Assembly: GCF_002078875.1 (NCBI RefSeq)
Contig: NC_034409.1
Coordinates: forward strand, 19,346,179-19,410,178
DNA length: 64,000 bases
Reading direction: 5' to 3'
Source: Numida meleagris
Lineage: Eukaryota > Chordata > Aves > Galliformes > Numididae
Shown: piece by piece, positions 37,751-49,488 of the stretch
Layout of the letters: each line of letters begins with the position of its first letter
Numbering within the stretch: the stretch's first letter is position 1
Made by a program: the position numbers and the translations under genes
The notes under the pieces: generated by a model
The model's database searches: none
The model's input: the letters and a program-made list of their open reading frames with translations, nothing else
What the model was told of the DNA's origin: nothing

Positions 37751-39443
37751 AAAATATCAGACAGTTTTGAACCACAAGAACTCTTGATATACTGTTCCAA
37801 GAAGCTGATTTTCCTTCAGATGACAGGGAAGTGCTGAAGACAATATGGTCCTACGGACTCTGAGCAGGCACCTTGCAGCTACTCCTTCATGAGTGCTTGT
37901 CATGTCCTTATTGCATCACAGCAGCAACCAAGCACCCAACTTTTTCCTCTGTGCATAGAAAATTCAATGGCACATTAATTCATACTCCTATAACTCACCT
38001 CATTCTTTACCACCCCCAGCTTAAGTAAACTAAAAGGTCATAATCCTCTAAAGACTTTGCAGTCTTATGCAATGTGAGTTATTTCGATGTCACAAAGAAA
38101 AGATTACAATAATCTGAGAGTGAATTGGCAGGAAAATATATTGAGAAATCATGTTGACACAGCTATTTATGTCAATACAAGTAGTGACATAAGGAACAGA
38201 AAAAAATGTTTAACAGATATAGAATTTACATTCAAACGTGGTTCAGGGCAAATTTATTTGATTAAAATTCAAAATTATACACAGGAAGAACTAATAATAA
38301 AAATATTATTAAGGGGGGATCATTCAAATGTTAAGAAAAAAAAAGAATTAAGAATGAAATCACAATGTATTTCCCGGTACATTAGAGAACTGTTTTTAAC
38401 ATTCTTCAATTACGTGATCAAATATTGTTTCGCCCTGATGGGCACTCTTCCTCATTAATTGCAAAGGATAGACTGTTTTCTCTAAATGAGAAATTATTTC
38501 ATATTTTGTTTTATTATTCAGTGTGTGGCCCAATATCCTATTTCATGCACATTATTCAAACATTGCTCAGAAGTCAAAATATTGTCTCATAAATTACATT
38601 ATATTTATCAATATCATATATGTATTTATTAAAAATTGAGGAATTAATTTTGAAAATGTTTCAATGAGGAGAGAGGGAATTATATTATTTCCTCTGTATA
38701 AGGTAATTGGTTTGCATATTGAATAAATTCAAACATTTTAACTAATTGAGGGTACGTCATTGGATAGTGCAACACTTGACTTTTTAAGATGAATTAGAAC
38801 CTCTAAACAATTAAAATGGCAGCATGCAGCTCAATGTAATTCAAGAGCAGCTGTTAGCATTCAATATTTTTACAAATCTGACACTCAGTTATCATATTGG
38901 ATACCCGAAAAATGGAAAGTATTGAACGAGTGACTATCTGATAGACCTTGCACATCTAGTGTATTTGAGGCTTGCAGTCCCCAGCATTCCTCTTACTTGA
39001 CTGAAGACAGCCCCAGCTCTTTGACTCATATTGTGTCTTCTTCGGTAAGCAATGAATATTTTTCTTTAATAAATTAAACTTCAGGTCCTTTCTCTGTTCA
39101 CTCTTCAAACCTGTAACCATGTGACCCTGGATATTTTCAGCTTCAGAAGGAAGCTGAAAAATAATGGCTGTGGTGTAATTAAAGACTGTCAGCTTGTGCA
39201 TACACACAAGAGATGAATTTGGATTGCTTAGAAAACCAGTATTTTGTTGTTTCTTAATCTGAGTTTATAATCTTTTGAAAAAAGGTAATTAGACTTGGCT
39301 ATGTTTTGAAATAGCTGTCTAATGTAGGTTTGAAAAAAAACACAGATATCCCAATCCCTAGAGCAGTTCCAATCTAACAAATATTGAACGCAGTGACAAA
39401 ATATGGATAGTTATGTGCATCTTTTGTATGGCTGAAACCATTA
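37751..39443. other. Proviral remnant edge, then AT-rich unique DNA
   Basis: The first 100-200 bases may still be proviral or may be host DNA. No polymerase-like frame is present. From about 38050 the composition is AT-rich. The 123-codon ORF at 38087-38458 is Lys/Ile-rich with no motif and is considered chance. Confidence 0.5.
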
Positions 39444-39448
39444 CATCT

Positions 39449-39977
39449 TGTCATGGATTGGTGGTTTTCGGTTATTGGTATTCCACATCATAACATCATG
39501 TAGTGGATATACCTGGTTCTCAGAAGAGAAGGACTACTACATTCCCCACGGTACTTTGTTCCTCTCTTACCATTTCCAGCCGGAGGGAAAAGATAAAAGC
39601 TTGCAGTATAAAAACTTGCAGATCACGAGACCTCGTCCCTTTTTTCCGCCATCTCTCATCTTGGCAGCACCTCGCTCTCCAGCCATCTTATCGTCGGTAG
39701 TAGAGTAAGGCCTACCTTGATTTTTGGGACATTCTCTCTCTGTATTGGATTTATCAGCTTAAATTGTAATTATATTGTATTATAGTGTGTTGTTTTGCAT
39801 TCCGATATTTTATTTAGTAATTTAGTTTGTTCCTCCTCAGATTCTTGCCACTGTTCTTTGCTCTCAGGGCCATCTCCCTACCCTTTTCCCCTTTCCCCTT
39901 TTTCCCGGGGTGTGGGCCCGTGGGTCCCCCGTCCCCTTCGTCACGGAATCGGGCCTAATGCCCGTAAACCGTTGACA
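39449..39977 (+). mobile_element. Solo LTR (ERV-L-like), second copy
   Basis: It begins TGTCATGG and ends CGTTGACA, 529 bases long, the same length as 33837-34365 and about 96% similar by eye. Flanks are CATCT (39444-39448) and CTTCT (39978-39982), a target duplication with one mismatch. A TATAAAA box lies at 39607-39613 between CTTGCAG words. It is not the 3' LTR of the provirus at 34572, because it is much closer to the LTR at 33837 and has its own flanking duplication. Confidence 0.9.
39607..39613 (+). promoter_or_regulatory. LTR TATA box
   Basis: TATAAAA in the same position and context as in the 33837 LTR. Confidence 0.55.
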
Positions 39978-41225
39978 CTTCTTCAAATCTTACTGTCAGC
40001 ATGACCAATAGTAAGTAGTCATCTCACTAACCCAAGAATATTTGGTGGAAACAGATGGAGGAGTTGATACTGTCCTTTTATCTTCCATTTCAAGTTTGAC
40101 GCTTCTGCCCTGTTCTTTCTAGTCAATCCTATTCTGAGATATATTTTTATTTCATTTATTTTTATTGTCCTTTCCAACCATGCAATCTCACTGAGTGTCA
40201 GCTTCTCATCAAGGAAAAATATTATTAGCTCTGAAATCCTAATTGGTCTGCTAATGTATTAATTCTCAGAAAAATAATATTTGGAATGTTTTCTATTTTC
40301 CCTTGTATTGTGTCATCTTGATCACTTCATTGTTATCTTTATTCAGCTTGGCTGAAATTGTTTAAACTTTTTATGCTCCTATATTTCTTTTGTTTTCTCT
40401 GGAGTTAATATTCTTCCATTCATGTGATAGTATTTACTCTCCTGGATGAGAAAACAGATTCCAATTTTCATTGCTTTTTTCTTAGTTTATTAATTGCTTC
40501 TATGTATTGGAGCATTCAATAACAGCTTTTATCTACTTTAATATATGAAATTCCCACAGAAGTTTTGAGAAAAATAACCACTGTCCATATCGTTCTAGAT
40601 CTGCTCCAGACCCTAATGGTGAGATCACATGGAGTTCATTAGACCTGCTATATGATATTTCAATGAAGAACAATAGAAATATCATTAATTTTAAAGCAAT
40701 ATTTTTGAAAGCACAAGAAAGATTTGCAATCACAACATTATATTTCTATCCGCAGTGAATTGTATGAGAGTTTAGAAAGGAAACCTGGTGGTCTAGGGAC
40801 AAAGAAAGCTCCATGGCGATTCCGATTCCACACTGGCATATTCTGCAGTAGAATTGTTATTAATCGGGAGTTTCTTGGAATAAAAAAAGAAAAAGAAAAA
40901 AAAAAAGAAAAGCAGATCCCCAAACAGTATGTCGACATTGCTAAACTGATATATAAGTTATCATCCTCCCCTTTAATCTTCCCTCCCCTTTTCTCCATTT
41001 ACTGGAAATGACACATTTGTTCTATCTTGTCATGTGAAGCAATTAAAAGAAGACTAAAGTTGAACTTCTAAGCCCATGATGGGACATCTATTTTGTTTCT
41101 AGTCTCTGAAATCCTTCCTCTGTTCTTTCATTATTTGCGTAGAAAATACAAGCAAGATCTGACACATCAGAAAATAAAAAGGAAAACGTGACTCAAGGCC
41201 TTGCTAACGCTGACTGAACCAAACT

Positions 41226-41260
41226 CTGAACTTCCAGGAAGTTCAGTAAAATTCCTGGAA
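41226..41260. promoter_or_regulatory. Candidate paired STAT (GAS) motifs in a palindrome
   Basis: TTCCAGGAA (41232-41240) sits in the centre of a perfect 10-bp-arm palindrome (41226-41246). TTCCTGGAA follows at 41252-41260. Both match TTCN3GAA, and their centres are exactly 20 bases apart. A third such motif, TTCTTGGAA, lies at 40872-40880. Function is inferred only from the motif. Confidence 0.3.
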
Positions 41261-42285
41261 TTCTAATGAGAGAATTCCCCTGATATTCAGAGATCGTTCT
41301 TCCTTGTTACAAGCAGCATCAAAAGTGGAACATTATGAAACTATTCTGAGAGAAGATACTACCTCAGTATTTTCAATCACAGCAGAAACCGGAAATTCCT
41401 CCAGGAACAGATAAATATCAAGGCTTGTGAGATCATTTGAAGTCCATCCAATGCTTTTAATTTAAAGTTTTTCTTCTATTACTTCTTAAAGCCAAGTGAT
41501 GCCTGTAGAAACAACAAGGAGTCAACTGCCTGAGGTCTGATCTCATCTATGTCATGTAATGTTGAGGCAGCTTTTCTTCAGAATGAAGGTAATATCTGCA
41601 CCACAGATATACTGCTATCAAGAGGTGAAAGCCTTCAGCTGTCATTCAGTTTACCAACGTTTTGCACGTGTTTTGTAAAATAAAATTTTATTAAGGCTTT
41701 TTGCTACTTCATTATATAGCATCTTGTTTCTACAACAGAAAATGTCATCTCATTCTGTTACTTTTCTCCCATATTGGTTCTATAAATATTATCTAAGAAA
41801 TGTTGATTTACTTGATTTCCTGTATATTTTGATACAGGAAATTCTGAGCAGAATTAGGCATACAAACATCTTGATGAGCTCATGGTGCATAAGACTGGTG
41901 TATATACACTTCTAAAGAGAACACGTACATTGACAGACTCTCCAGACCAACTGACATGAGATTATTCAATATAGGAATATCTTTTCTTGCATACTGTAGA
42001 TCAAATGCAGAGGAATTGCAAAGTCATTCTGTGTTTGCAGCTGTTATTTTATAATTATTAAAGATTTTCTTCTCGCCAAACTGCTGCTGGATGAGAAATG
42101 GATTAAGGATGTTCTTCCTAAGAGATCCTCCCCAGTGACCCCTGTTATCATCTCAATTATGAGTTTGGAGAGTGGCAACAATTTGTACAAGAGGTGTTTC
42201 AGTTTAAACTACTTACAGTCTTATCTTGGCCCCTTCAGTGGCATAAAATGGTACCTTAAAATATGTACAGAGTCCTTACTCTATC

Positions 42286-42304
42286 AAAAAAAAAAAAAAA
42301 AAAA
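42286..42304. repeat. Poly(A) run
   Basis: Nineteen consecutive A's. No retropseudogene is recognisable upstream. Confidence 0.95.
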
Positions 42305-43997
42305 GTTATAGAGAGGAAAATTCTAGGGGTTTTGGAGTCTTAAGAGAACAGAGAGAACAGTAGCTGGTAAAAGAATGCAGTTCCACTCTGCGGCATGGCT
42401 TTAAAGGCATGAATGTATTCAACGTTGAGAAGAATTCAATGCATATATAGCTCATGAATCCATCTTGATTTCTGAATTAAGTTATAACAGTGAGGCAGAC
42501 GTGCTCTTGCAGAAGGGTGGTGATGTGGAACCGGGAAGAGTTGCTGCATAACTGTGACTGTGCGACATTTTAACATCAATGCCATGAACCCTGAGCGAGA
42601 TGCATTCAAGGCCTCGCCTGTGGCTTGATGACACATACCCTTTTCACAACAATCCGTGGATTTGTGGTAACAATCAAAAGGCATTTGAAATGCTTGGAAT
42701 GTGGTTTAGAAACCCGCCTTGGCATCCCGCTTTTCATGTCTTAGCATAAATGCCTGAACTGTTTTTATTGTTCTGCAACTGCTCGTTTATTCTGAAAGAA
42801 AGAGCTTGGCCTGCAGTATTTGCATTCAACAATACTTGAAACAAGACGTTAAAGTCTTCTTTTGTTTATGCCGGTGAAATATTTCATACGAATAATGCCA
42901 ACAGCTGGGTCAGACCTTTTGGTTTTAAGTAAGAGTTTATTCCAGGCTTGCTAACAGAGAGGTTCTTTTTTTAGAGACAGTTTCTGATAAACTGCCAGTT
43001 TGGAAATACGTCACAGAACTGGAATGCATTTTTTTATTTATATTGCAGCTGTACCAAATTTGTAATATATTTCTGATTTCTTTTCCTTTTATGACTGTAT
43101 TTTAACTGTTTACACAATTTATTAATTTACAGTTGATGAAAAGCTACATAACTACTTTCAGTAAAACCAAGAAAAGAGCGATGTTAATGTGAAACTTATT
43201 TATGAGCAAATTATTTCTTGGTTTTTTGGGGGGACAAGGCAGAAATATTCTTACAGTTATGGATAGACACGATACTATTTGATGTGTTTAAAAGACAGAC
43301 TGATGTATTGATTAGTAGACCAGTTTTTCAATAGATAGAAGAATTGTTAAGTGCCCTGTCCAATCTTAAATTTCATATAAAAAAAAGGTCTCAGCATTGA
43401 CAGCCACCAATAAGCTTTCTTTCCTCTGGATTTTGCTTTATTTGGCAATTAGCAGTCAAGAATAATTTTCTAGATTTTAGGAAGTGCGGAATCAGTATAA
43501 GAATTGGTAAGCCCTGCTAAGATGAAAGAAGAGCTTGGTTAACATGAGAGGGAAGTTTGGTTTAAATAAATAAACTTTATTAAAAAAGTAAGTGGATGAT
43601 TTCTCCTGTAAAGCAAAAGAAGTCTTGGACAGTTTATATGCCTAAATATTTGCATTCTGATGTAGAGAATGGGGTCATCAGCTTTTATGAATTTACTAGA
43701 GAATGAAATTCATCTCCTTTAAATCAGAGGACCAGTGCAGGAGGAACCACAGTCACTGCTGTTATCACTCTGTATCATCGAGATTTAAATCAAACACATT
43801 GGCTATTGACTAATGGAGTCAGTTAGACTGGGGACATCACCAGAATTTCCTGCCATCTAGTGCCAATTCTACCTCTCTTTCAGAGGAAAATCTTGCTGCT
43901 CTTGTAACAGCTATTAAGATTGCATAATAAGGAAAATCAAAGTAAATACCAACTCAGGTTACTATATCAAACTTCAAAATACAAAGATCAGCTCTTT

Positions 43998-44608
43998 CCT
44001 GTTGTTATGGTTTTGTGATTTTTGTTGTCGGTATTCCACATCATTACATCATGCAAGGTACGGGCAGTTAAAGAGTTAATTCCCTGGTTACTGCAAACTT
44101 GCAAGTAAAACTGCCTTTTTTGGTGTGGCCCTCCGAGGGGGAGGGGAGGAGGTGCACGCCCCAGGGGTCTTTGTGTTGGAGGGGGTGGTGAAGCGGCCTG
44201 GGAGGCGCGGAGTCTGTTCCTTTGTGCCCTGCGGAGAAAGCACGTGGTCCTCCTGCAGTTTACTGTGTAAGATTTTCAGCCTGTAAACTGTTATAATTCT
44301 ACTAGCCTCATTTTTGATATATTTAGTAAAATTAGTTGTTCCTCCTCAGATTGGTGACGCTTTTTTTTGTGTGTGTGTGTGTGTTAGATCCGCCTACGAG
44401 TCCTCTGCCTTTCCCCTCTTCCCTTTGTTTCCCCAGGGTGTGGGTCCGCGGCTTCTCTGCCGCTTTAGCCGCCGGACCGCCCGGGGCCGGCCCCTACCCG
44501 CCGACAATTTTTTTTTTTTTTTCCCCTCCCTCTTTCCTCGTTTTTTTTCTTTCAGGCCTGTCCCCCTTGTCACGGACGCAGACCCTTAGATAATACCGTG
44601 ACACCTGT
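43998..44608 (+). mobile_element. Solo LTR, GC-rich diverged subfamily
   Basis: The LTR is 44003-44603 (601 bases). It begins TGTTATGG, ends CCGTGACA, and has a perfect CCTGT duplication at 43998-44002 and 44604-44608. Its first 50 bases and its CTCCTCAGATT block match the other LTRs. The middle differs: it is GC-rich with CpG sites, a (GT)n run at 44369-44384 and a T-run near 44508-44522. ORFs within it (44314-44593) are chance. Confidence 0.92.
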
Positions 44609-47600
44609 CAGTTGAGGAAAGGTGGGAGCTTCTGTTATGAAGGATATTCCCAAAGTAAAGTTTGTCACTTAGACCACACCCCAGCTCTTCACTGTTTTTG
44701 TTTCTTTAGTTATTGTGATTAGATCAAGCCAGAGAAAAGGAACTATATGACACCAATTCCATGTGTAATCCTTGGCTTCTCAGTGACCTGTGGCAGAACT
44801 ATTGCTGTTACCACTTCCACTACTGTCACTAATTTAAGAATAATAATGAGCATCATCTAAATGCTATCAGGATGTCTGCACTGACTGCATCGCTTCCAAA
44901 GTAAGATGGAAGTAAGGTGGCTGCAACACAACTCATCAGCTTCAGCAAATTCCAAAGATTTGTTTCTGTGTAGCTTGTTAAATATTCTTTTATTCTTTAA
45001 ATGTCAGAAAAAAATTATTATTCATTGTTATGTACAAAGGAACTGAATCAGGCAGAAAATTTATTTTCAAAACTTCCTCAGTCTGTCTGTTCATGCTCAC
45101 TTCAATGGCCATGATTGCATGTAGAAGAGTATGAACTGTAACAGTAGTAGCAGTTGAGAAATATAACATCCAAGACTGTTTTACTTTTTTTTTAATTTTA
45201 AATTGCATCAGAAATATGTCCTGTTCGAGAAATATACATTATAATGATAGCACTATGCCAATTGCTTCAGCATCCCTGTCATAGGAATAGAAAGGAGAAA
45301 ATCCTGTATAATTTTCTTTTTTCTTCTGTACTTTCCCTATTTAGCACCATCTTAGGCCTTCTCAGTCTGTCTCCAAGTACTTCTCACGGCCTGTGTTCAC
45401 GTAACAGCACATAATATAATCTGTAAAAATAATAAACCAATGGCAAATACCATACAGAATAAATTCAACTTCTTCATAAGTGAAATTACTAATATGAAAA
45501 ATACCAACAAATAAAGGATTAAAAGAAGCTGTAGATTGATGATATAGAAATATAAAGAGAAATATTGGGGTGTGTAAGATGGAAATAAAATCAGGAACAC
45601 TTTAAAATACTCGAATACTTAGAAGTGTGGAGAGAACAAGCTGCAAGAGAAATATCTTTAAAACAGGGAAGTAGTGATTCCTAGTTCTAACATTCCTATG
45701 TTCACACTAAAATATCAAAGCATTGTATAATGAACAGCTATACAATTGTGTGAAATGCAAGTAAATAGAAGGGAAGTAAAACTACAATACCAGTAGCAAA
45801 ACCTAACCCAAGTGTATATTTTTGTTCCCTCTCTCACATTCTATTTTGCAGACCATTATATTCCTCTTAAAGAAGTCATGATATGAGACTCAAGGACTTT
45901 GTTTGTGTGAGACTATGATACCTTACATCTGCCTCAGACTTGTTACATTTTCATAGAGTAACAAGACATGGGGACAAAAAAATTCTCTTCCTTCTTGTCA
46001 ACCACTAGATCTGATAAATGCTTTTGTTTCAAGGATAATACCATACACACTGCAGATGAAGAACTGGGATTCTTATTCTTGGAAACTACGACATTTCTCT
46101 GAAGATATTTTGATTCTCTCCAATTCAAAACAGATTCTTCCACTGCAGAGAAATGAACTTAATTTGAATGTCTCTTATTTCACTGCCATTTTGAACAAAC
46201 TTTGTGTGGTATCTTCAGAGCACCAAATTTAATGTATAATTGTGATTAGTACCAATCCAAAGAATCACATATAACCTGGCTGTAAACTAGAACAACCTTT
46301 CTGTAATTTCTGACACTGGGCTTTTCCAGGGGAATTAGCAGTGTTGGTGTCTGCTCAATAACTGTTCTTGTGCCAAGGTTATTTTTAATTCCTGTTCTCA
46401 GGCTTAGAGAATCAATAAGTACCATACATAGTTCAAGATCTAATTGATGAATGATAATACCTTTTTTTTTTAACATTGCTTTCATTTTATAGAAATTAAT
46501 AACATTCAGCATGAAAAGGTCATTTAAGTTGTATATTAATGCAGTTTTTCTCTGCCTCTAACTAAAGCATGCCATAATGTCAGCAAACAGTTTGAGGAGC
46601 TTTTTCCAGCTACTACAGATTTTCACAGGAGTTGTAACACTCTTTGTGTCTGCTAAAAACCATATTCTTCATTTTTATTATTATTCATTTATAGGTAATA
46701 TAATTCATATAATTTAAAGTGTTAATTTACATATTTTTCCTTTGAAAATGTAAAACTCATTTGTGGAAGATTTAAAAACCCAAAAGAATGGCTCTTATTA
46801 AATCTTGAAACACTGTCTTGGCTTTACAGGGAACGACAGTTCAAAGTTCAAAGTTATTTGCAGCAACAGAAAAAAAAAAAACATTCCAGCAAGCAGTGAG
46901 AAATTTCACTTTGACCCGATATAAAGCAGAGAAGTATAACAATGCACTTGATACAAAATCCTTGCTAGTCTTAAACTGTGATTAATATCAATCTGCAGAA
47001 TGGTTAATGTGTCTTCCTTTTATGCTTCATCTTTGTTAAGTACAGACATGCCACCTCCTGCAGATGAAAATGATTCGTTTAACAAGATCGCTCTTGTTTA
47101 TTGTCCGTTGAAGAATATAGTTAGTCTTCAGCTAATTACTTAAGGTAATTTTATGTAGGTATTCTGGAATCATAACTTCATTGCACAGTGACTACAACTT
47201 AATGGAACTTGAAGTCTATGAAGTTACTGGGCTAAGTTCAGAAATTAAGAGACTTACTCTGATAGAATTTGCAAGAGTACTTCTCACTTCAGTAGTCTTT
47301 TCAATCCATTTATTTCTAAGTGAATTTCCAGTAAATTTTTCAGTTTTCACTTTTTAGGAACAGCTGTCATGATATTAGTTCACAATACCCTTAAAGGTTA
47401 CAAATATCTTTATGAAATAATCAGGCTGATGATACATTTACTGATTAAAAGACTGGAAATTATGCACAGAAAATTTACCCTGCCATTTCACTTCCTGGTA
47501 AAATCAGCGTCGGTTTGTTTGTGATGAGACTGCAGAGCTTACCTTCAAACAGGTATTTCAGTAGTAACTGTGTAAAGCCTAATATCCTTCTTAAAGAACT

Positions 47601-48642
47601 CTAAGCCATCTATCTTTAATAAGGAGATCACTGAATGATTAATTAACTACTATGTGTGTTAATATAAAATAAACTGTTAAATCCAACAGTATAAATACTG
47701 TCATGAATATTATTCTGAAAGTAATTTTCTATCCCCAGTATCTGTGTGTGAACTGTAAAAATAAGATTACTTCCAGTAAAAGGATGTGAAAGATTAGGGT
47801 TTATTCAAGTGTGTGGGCACAATGTGATGACTAGATAGTATTCTATACTGACTGTTCTGTGAAAAATGTAGTAGCATATTCTTGTGTAGTTCAAGCAGGA
47901 AGATGCTGCAACTGGTTTGTCACATTAACATGACAGGACAACACCTTAAGCAACCTTACCTTATTGTTTTTCCTGACTCACAGGCATTCACTTACCGTTT
48001 TGCAGTGTCTGGTATGTCCTGCTATCATTAGATTTACAATGAAGAGGTGAGATTCACATGCTTTCTAACTCTAACTCTTTCTGCCTCTAACTCTTAGTAA
48101 AAATATTTTAGTGCCATAAAAACATCAAAAAGCCTCATGTTTGGCCAAAGGGGAACTCAAAATATACATAAATAAATAAATAAATAAATAAAAGAAGAAG
48201 TTGGCAAATCTGAATATAGTGCCCATACTTGTGGGTCTTGAACAGAAAAGACTGGGATGACACCTATAAACTCCAACAGGAGCTTTTCCGGGCTACTAAC
48301 TAGCCCAGAGAGAAGGGGAGACCACAGCCCTGGGCTGAGAGATATACAGTGTGCATGAAGCAAAGCACTAAAATATTCCCTGAAGTGTCTTTCTTTGGTT
48401 TCAGGGAAATAGGTTTTAGTGGATCTGAATGGTAATTACTTTAAAAGCTTCAGTATTTGGTCCTAGTCTTTGATATTTTTGCTTCTGAATGTTAAAAGTC
48501 AGGCAATACCCATACTGTGTTGAAGAATTCCTCCCCTATTCTTGCTCACCAGATCATTCTCAAAAAGTAGAAAACAGTTCTTGCCAACAGTTCTAGTCAA
48601 CTACTAGTTTATCAGACAGAAAACATCATTTCATAGGAGAGA
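44609..48642. other. No gene recognised
   Basis: About 4 kb of AT-rich unique-looking DNA with short microsatellites only. No domain-bearing ORF. Confidence 0.5.
48168..48192. repeat. (ATAA)n microsatellite
   Basis: About six units of ATAA. Confidence 0.92.
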
Positions 48643-48724
48643 ATATATATATAGTATATATATAGTATATATATAGTATATGCATATATATATATGCATA
48701 TATATACTATATATATAGTATATG
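48643..48724. repeat. AT-rich long inverted repeat (cruciform-prone)
   Basis: Tandem TATATATAG units on the left are mirrored by CTATATATA units on the right around a perfect 18-bp palindrome TGCATATATATATATGCA (48681-48698). Allowing a 2-base bulge, the arms pair over about 30 bases. Confidence 0.9.
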
Positions 48725-48932
48725 CAATCACTATCAGTGGTGGATTCATGGAAGCACAGCTACTTGACAAATAGCTTCCAACACATGATATATGAAACAA
48801 AAATGAAAAGTTCTTGCATCTGTTGTGAGCCAATATTAATTCTTTGTACATAACGTTAAACTGGGTTTTAAATGTTATTATATAATGGCAAAAAATATTT
48901 TCTCCTTCTCAAGGAGCATAAGCATGTGTGTA

Positions 48933-49486
48933 TGTTGCTCTGAAAACAATGTCTCCTATTTATTTACATAGAAATAATAGATACAACAGGTAAAAAAAGA
49001 ACGCAATAACACTATCTGATAGAGCAAATTCTCAACTACAAAATGCTTTTCCAACACAGTCACAACCATTAGTTACACATTTTTGTAAGTGATGAATAAG
49101 TGCCTGCATGCCACACTCATAAAAATCTGCACCAGTGGAGGACACACTGTTGCTGTTGTCACTGCTCAAGCACTCCACACATTGCCTCACGGTGCTCGCA
49201 TCCACTGTTTGGTCTCCATAAATGTTAGGCAAGCATCAGTGAATGCCAATGGGTGCAATTTTTTTCCACATGGAGGTATTCAATGACACACCTTTGCTTC
49301 ATACACACTTCCATGTCAGGGACCACTTTGTCAGACTGCCTCTCTGCTGCCATCAGTCACATGGCAACAAAATGTAATGGAATACTGATGGGAAGGTTCA
49401 TCCTCTTTTCTGTACCACCACCATCTCCCTCTGACTTCATTGGCCAATGTAATAAAATAGAAGGCATTACTTTTGGAGCAGTCCCT
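48933..49486 (-). mobile_element. Mariner-type DNA transposon, internally deleted (Galluhop-like)
   Basis: Imperfect terminal inverted repeats of about 28 bases lie at both ends. The left end contains GTTGCTCTGAAAACAATGTC and the right end, read on the minus strand, contains CTGCTCCAAAAGTAATGCC. TA dinucleotides flank at 48931-48932 and 49487-49488, as expected for Tc1/mariner insertion. The element is oriented on the minus strand, with its 5' end at 49486. At 554 bases it is about half the length of an autonomous mariner, so it is a non-autonomous deletion derivative. Resemblance to the chicken Galluhop family is from memory. Confidence 0.85.
49032..49314 (-). pseudogene. Mariner transposase N-terminal remnant
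   Basis: The transposase would cut the element out and insert it at TA sites. A start-like ATG on the minus strand at 49314 opens a stretch MEVCMKQRCVIEYLH-like, the N-terminal helix-turn-helix region of mariner transposases. After a frameshift in the A/T-run near 49258, the second part (49232-49032) reads YGDQTVDASTVRQ followed by GADFYECGMQALIHHLQKCV. The DDD catalytic core is entirely missing: the remnant jumps from the DNA-binding region to a C-terminal segment typical of the deleted family form. It could not be active, and mobilisation would have needed transposase from elsewhere. Confidence 0.75.
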
Positions 49487-49488
49487 TA

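Larger units (their letters stand above)
39983..43997. other. No gene recognised
   Basis: Unique-looking DNA with an A-run (42286-42304) and a candidate pair of STAT-type sites near 41232-41260. Sense and antisense ORFs at 40724-41011 are chance. Confidence 0.5.

Noticed and set aside
37893..37900. TGTCATG word that resembles an LTR start
   Set aside because: The following sequence does not match the LTR family.
38087..38458. 123-codon ORF after the provirus
   Set aside because: Composition follows local AT content, with Lys/Ile-rich runs and no recognisable domain or link to polymerase.
33837..39977. One large provirus bounded by the LTRs at 33837 and 39449
   Set aside because: The left LTR is flanked on both sides by CTGCT, so it is a complete solo LTR. 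The right LTR has its own near-match flanks, and unique DNA lies between the Gag remnant and 39449.
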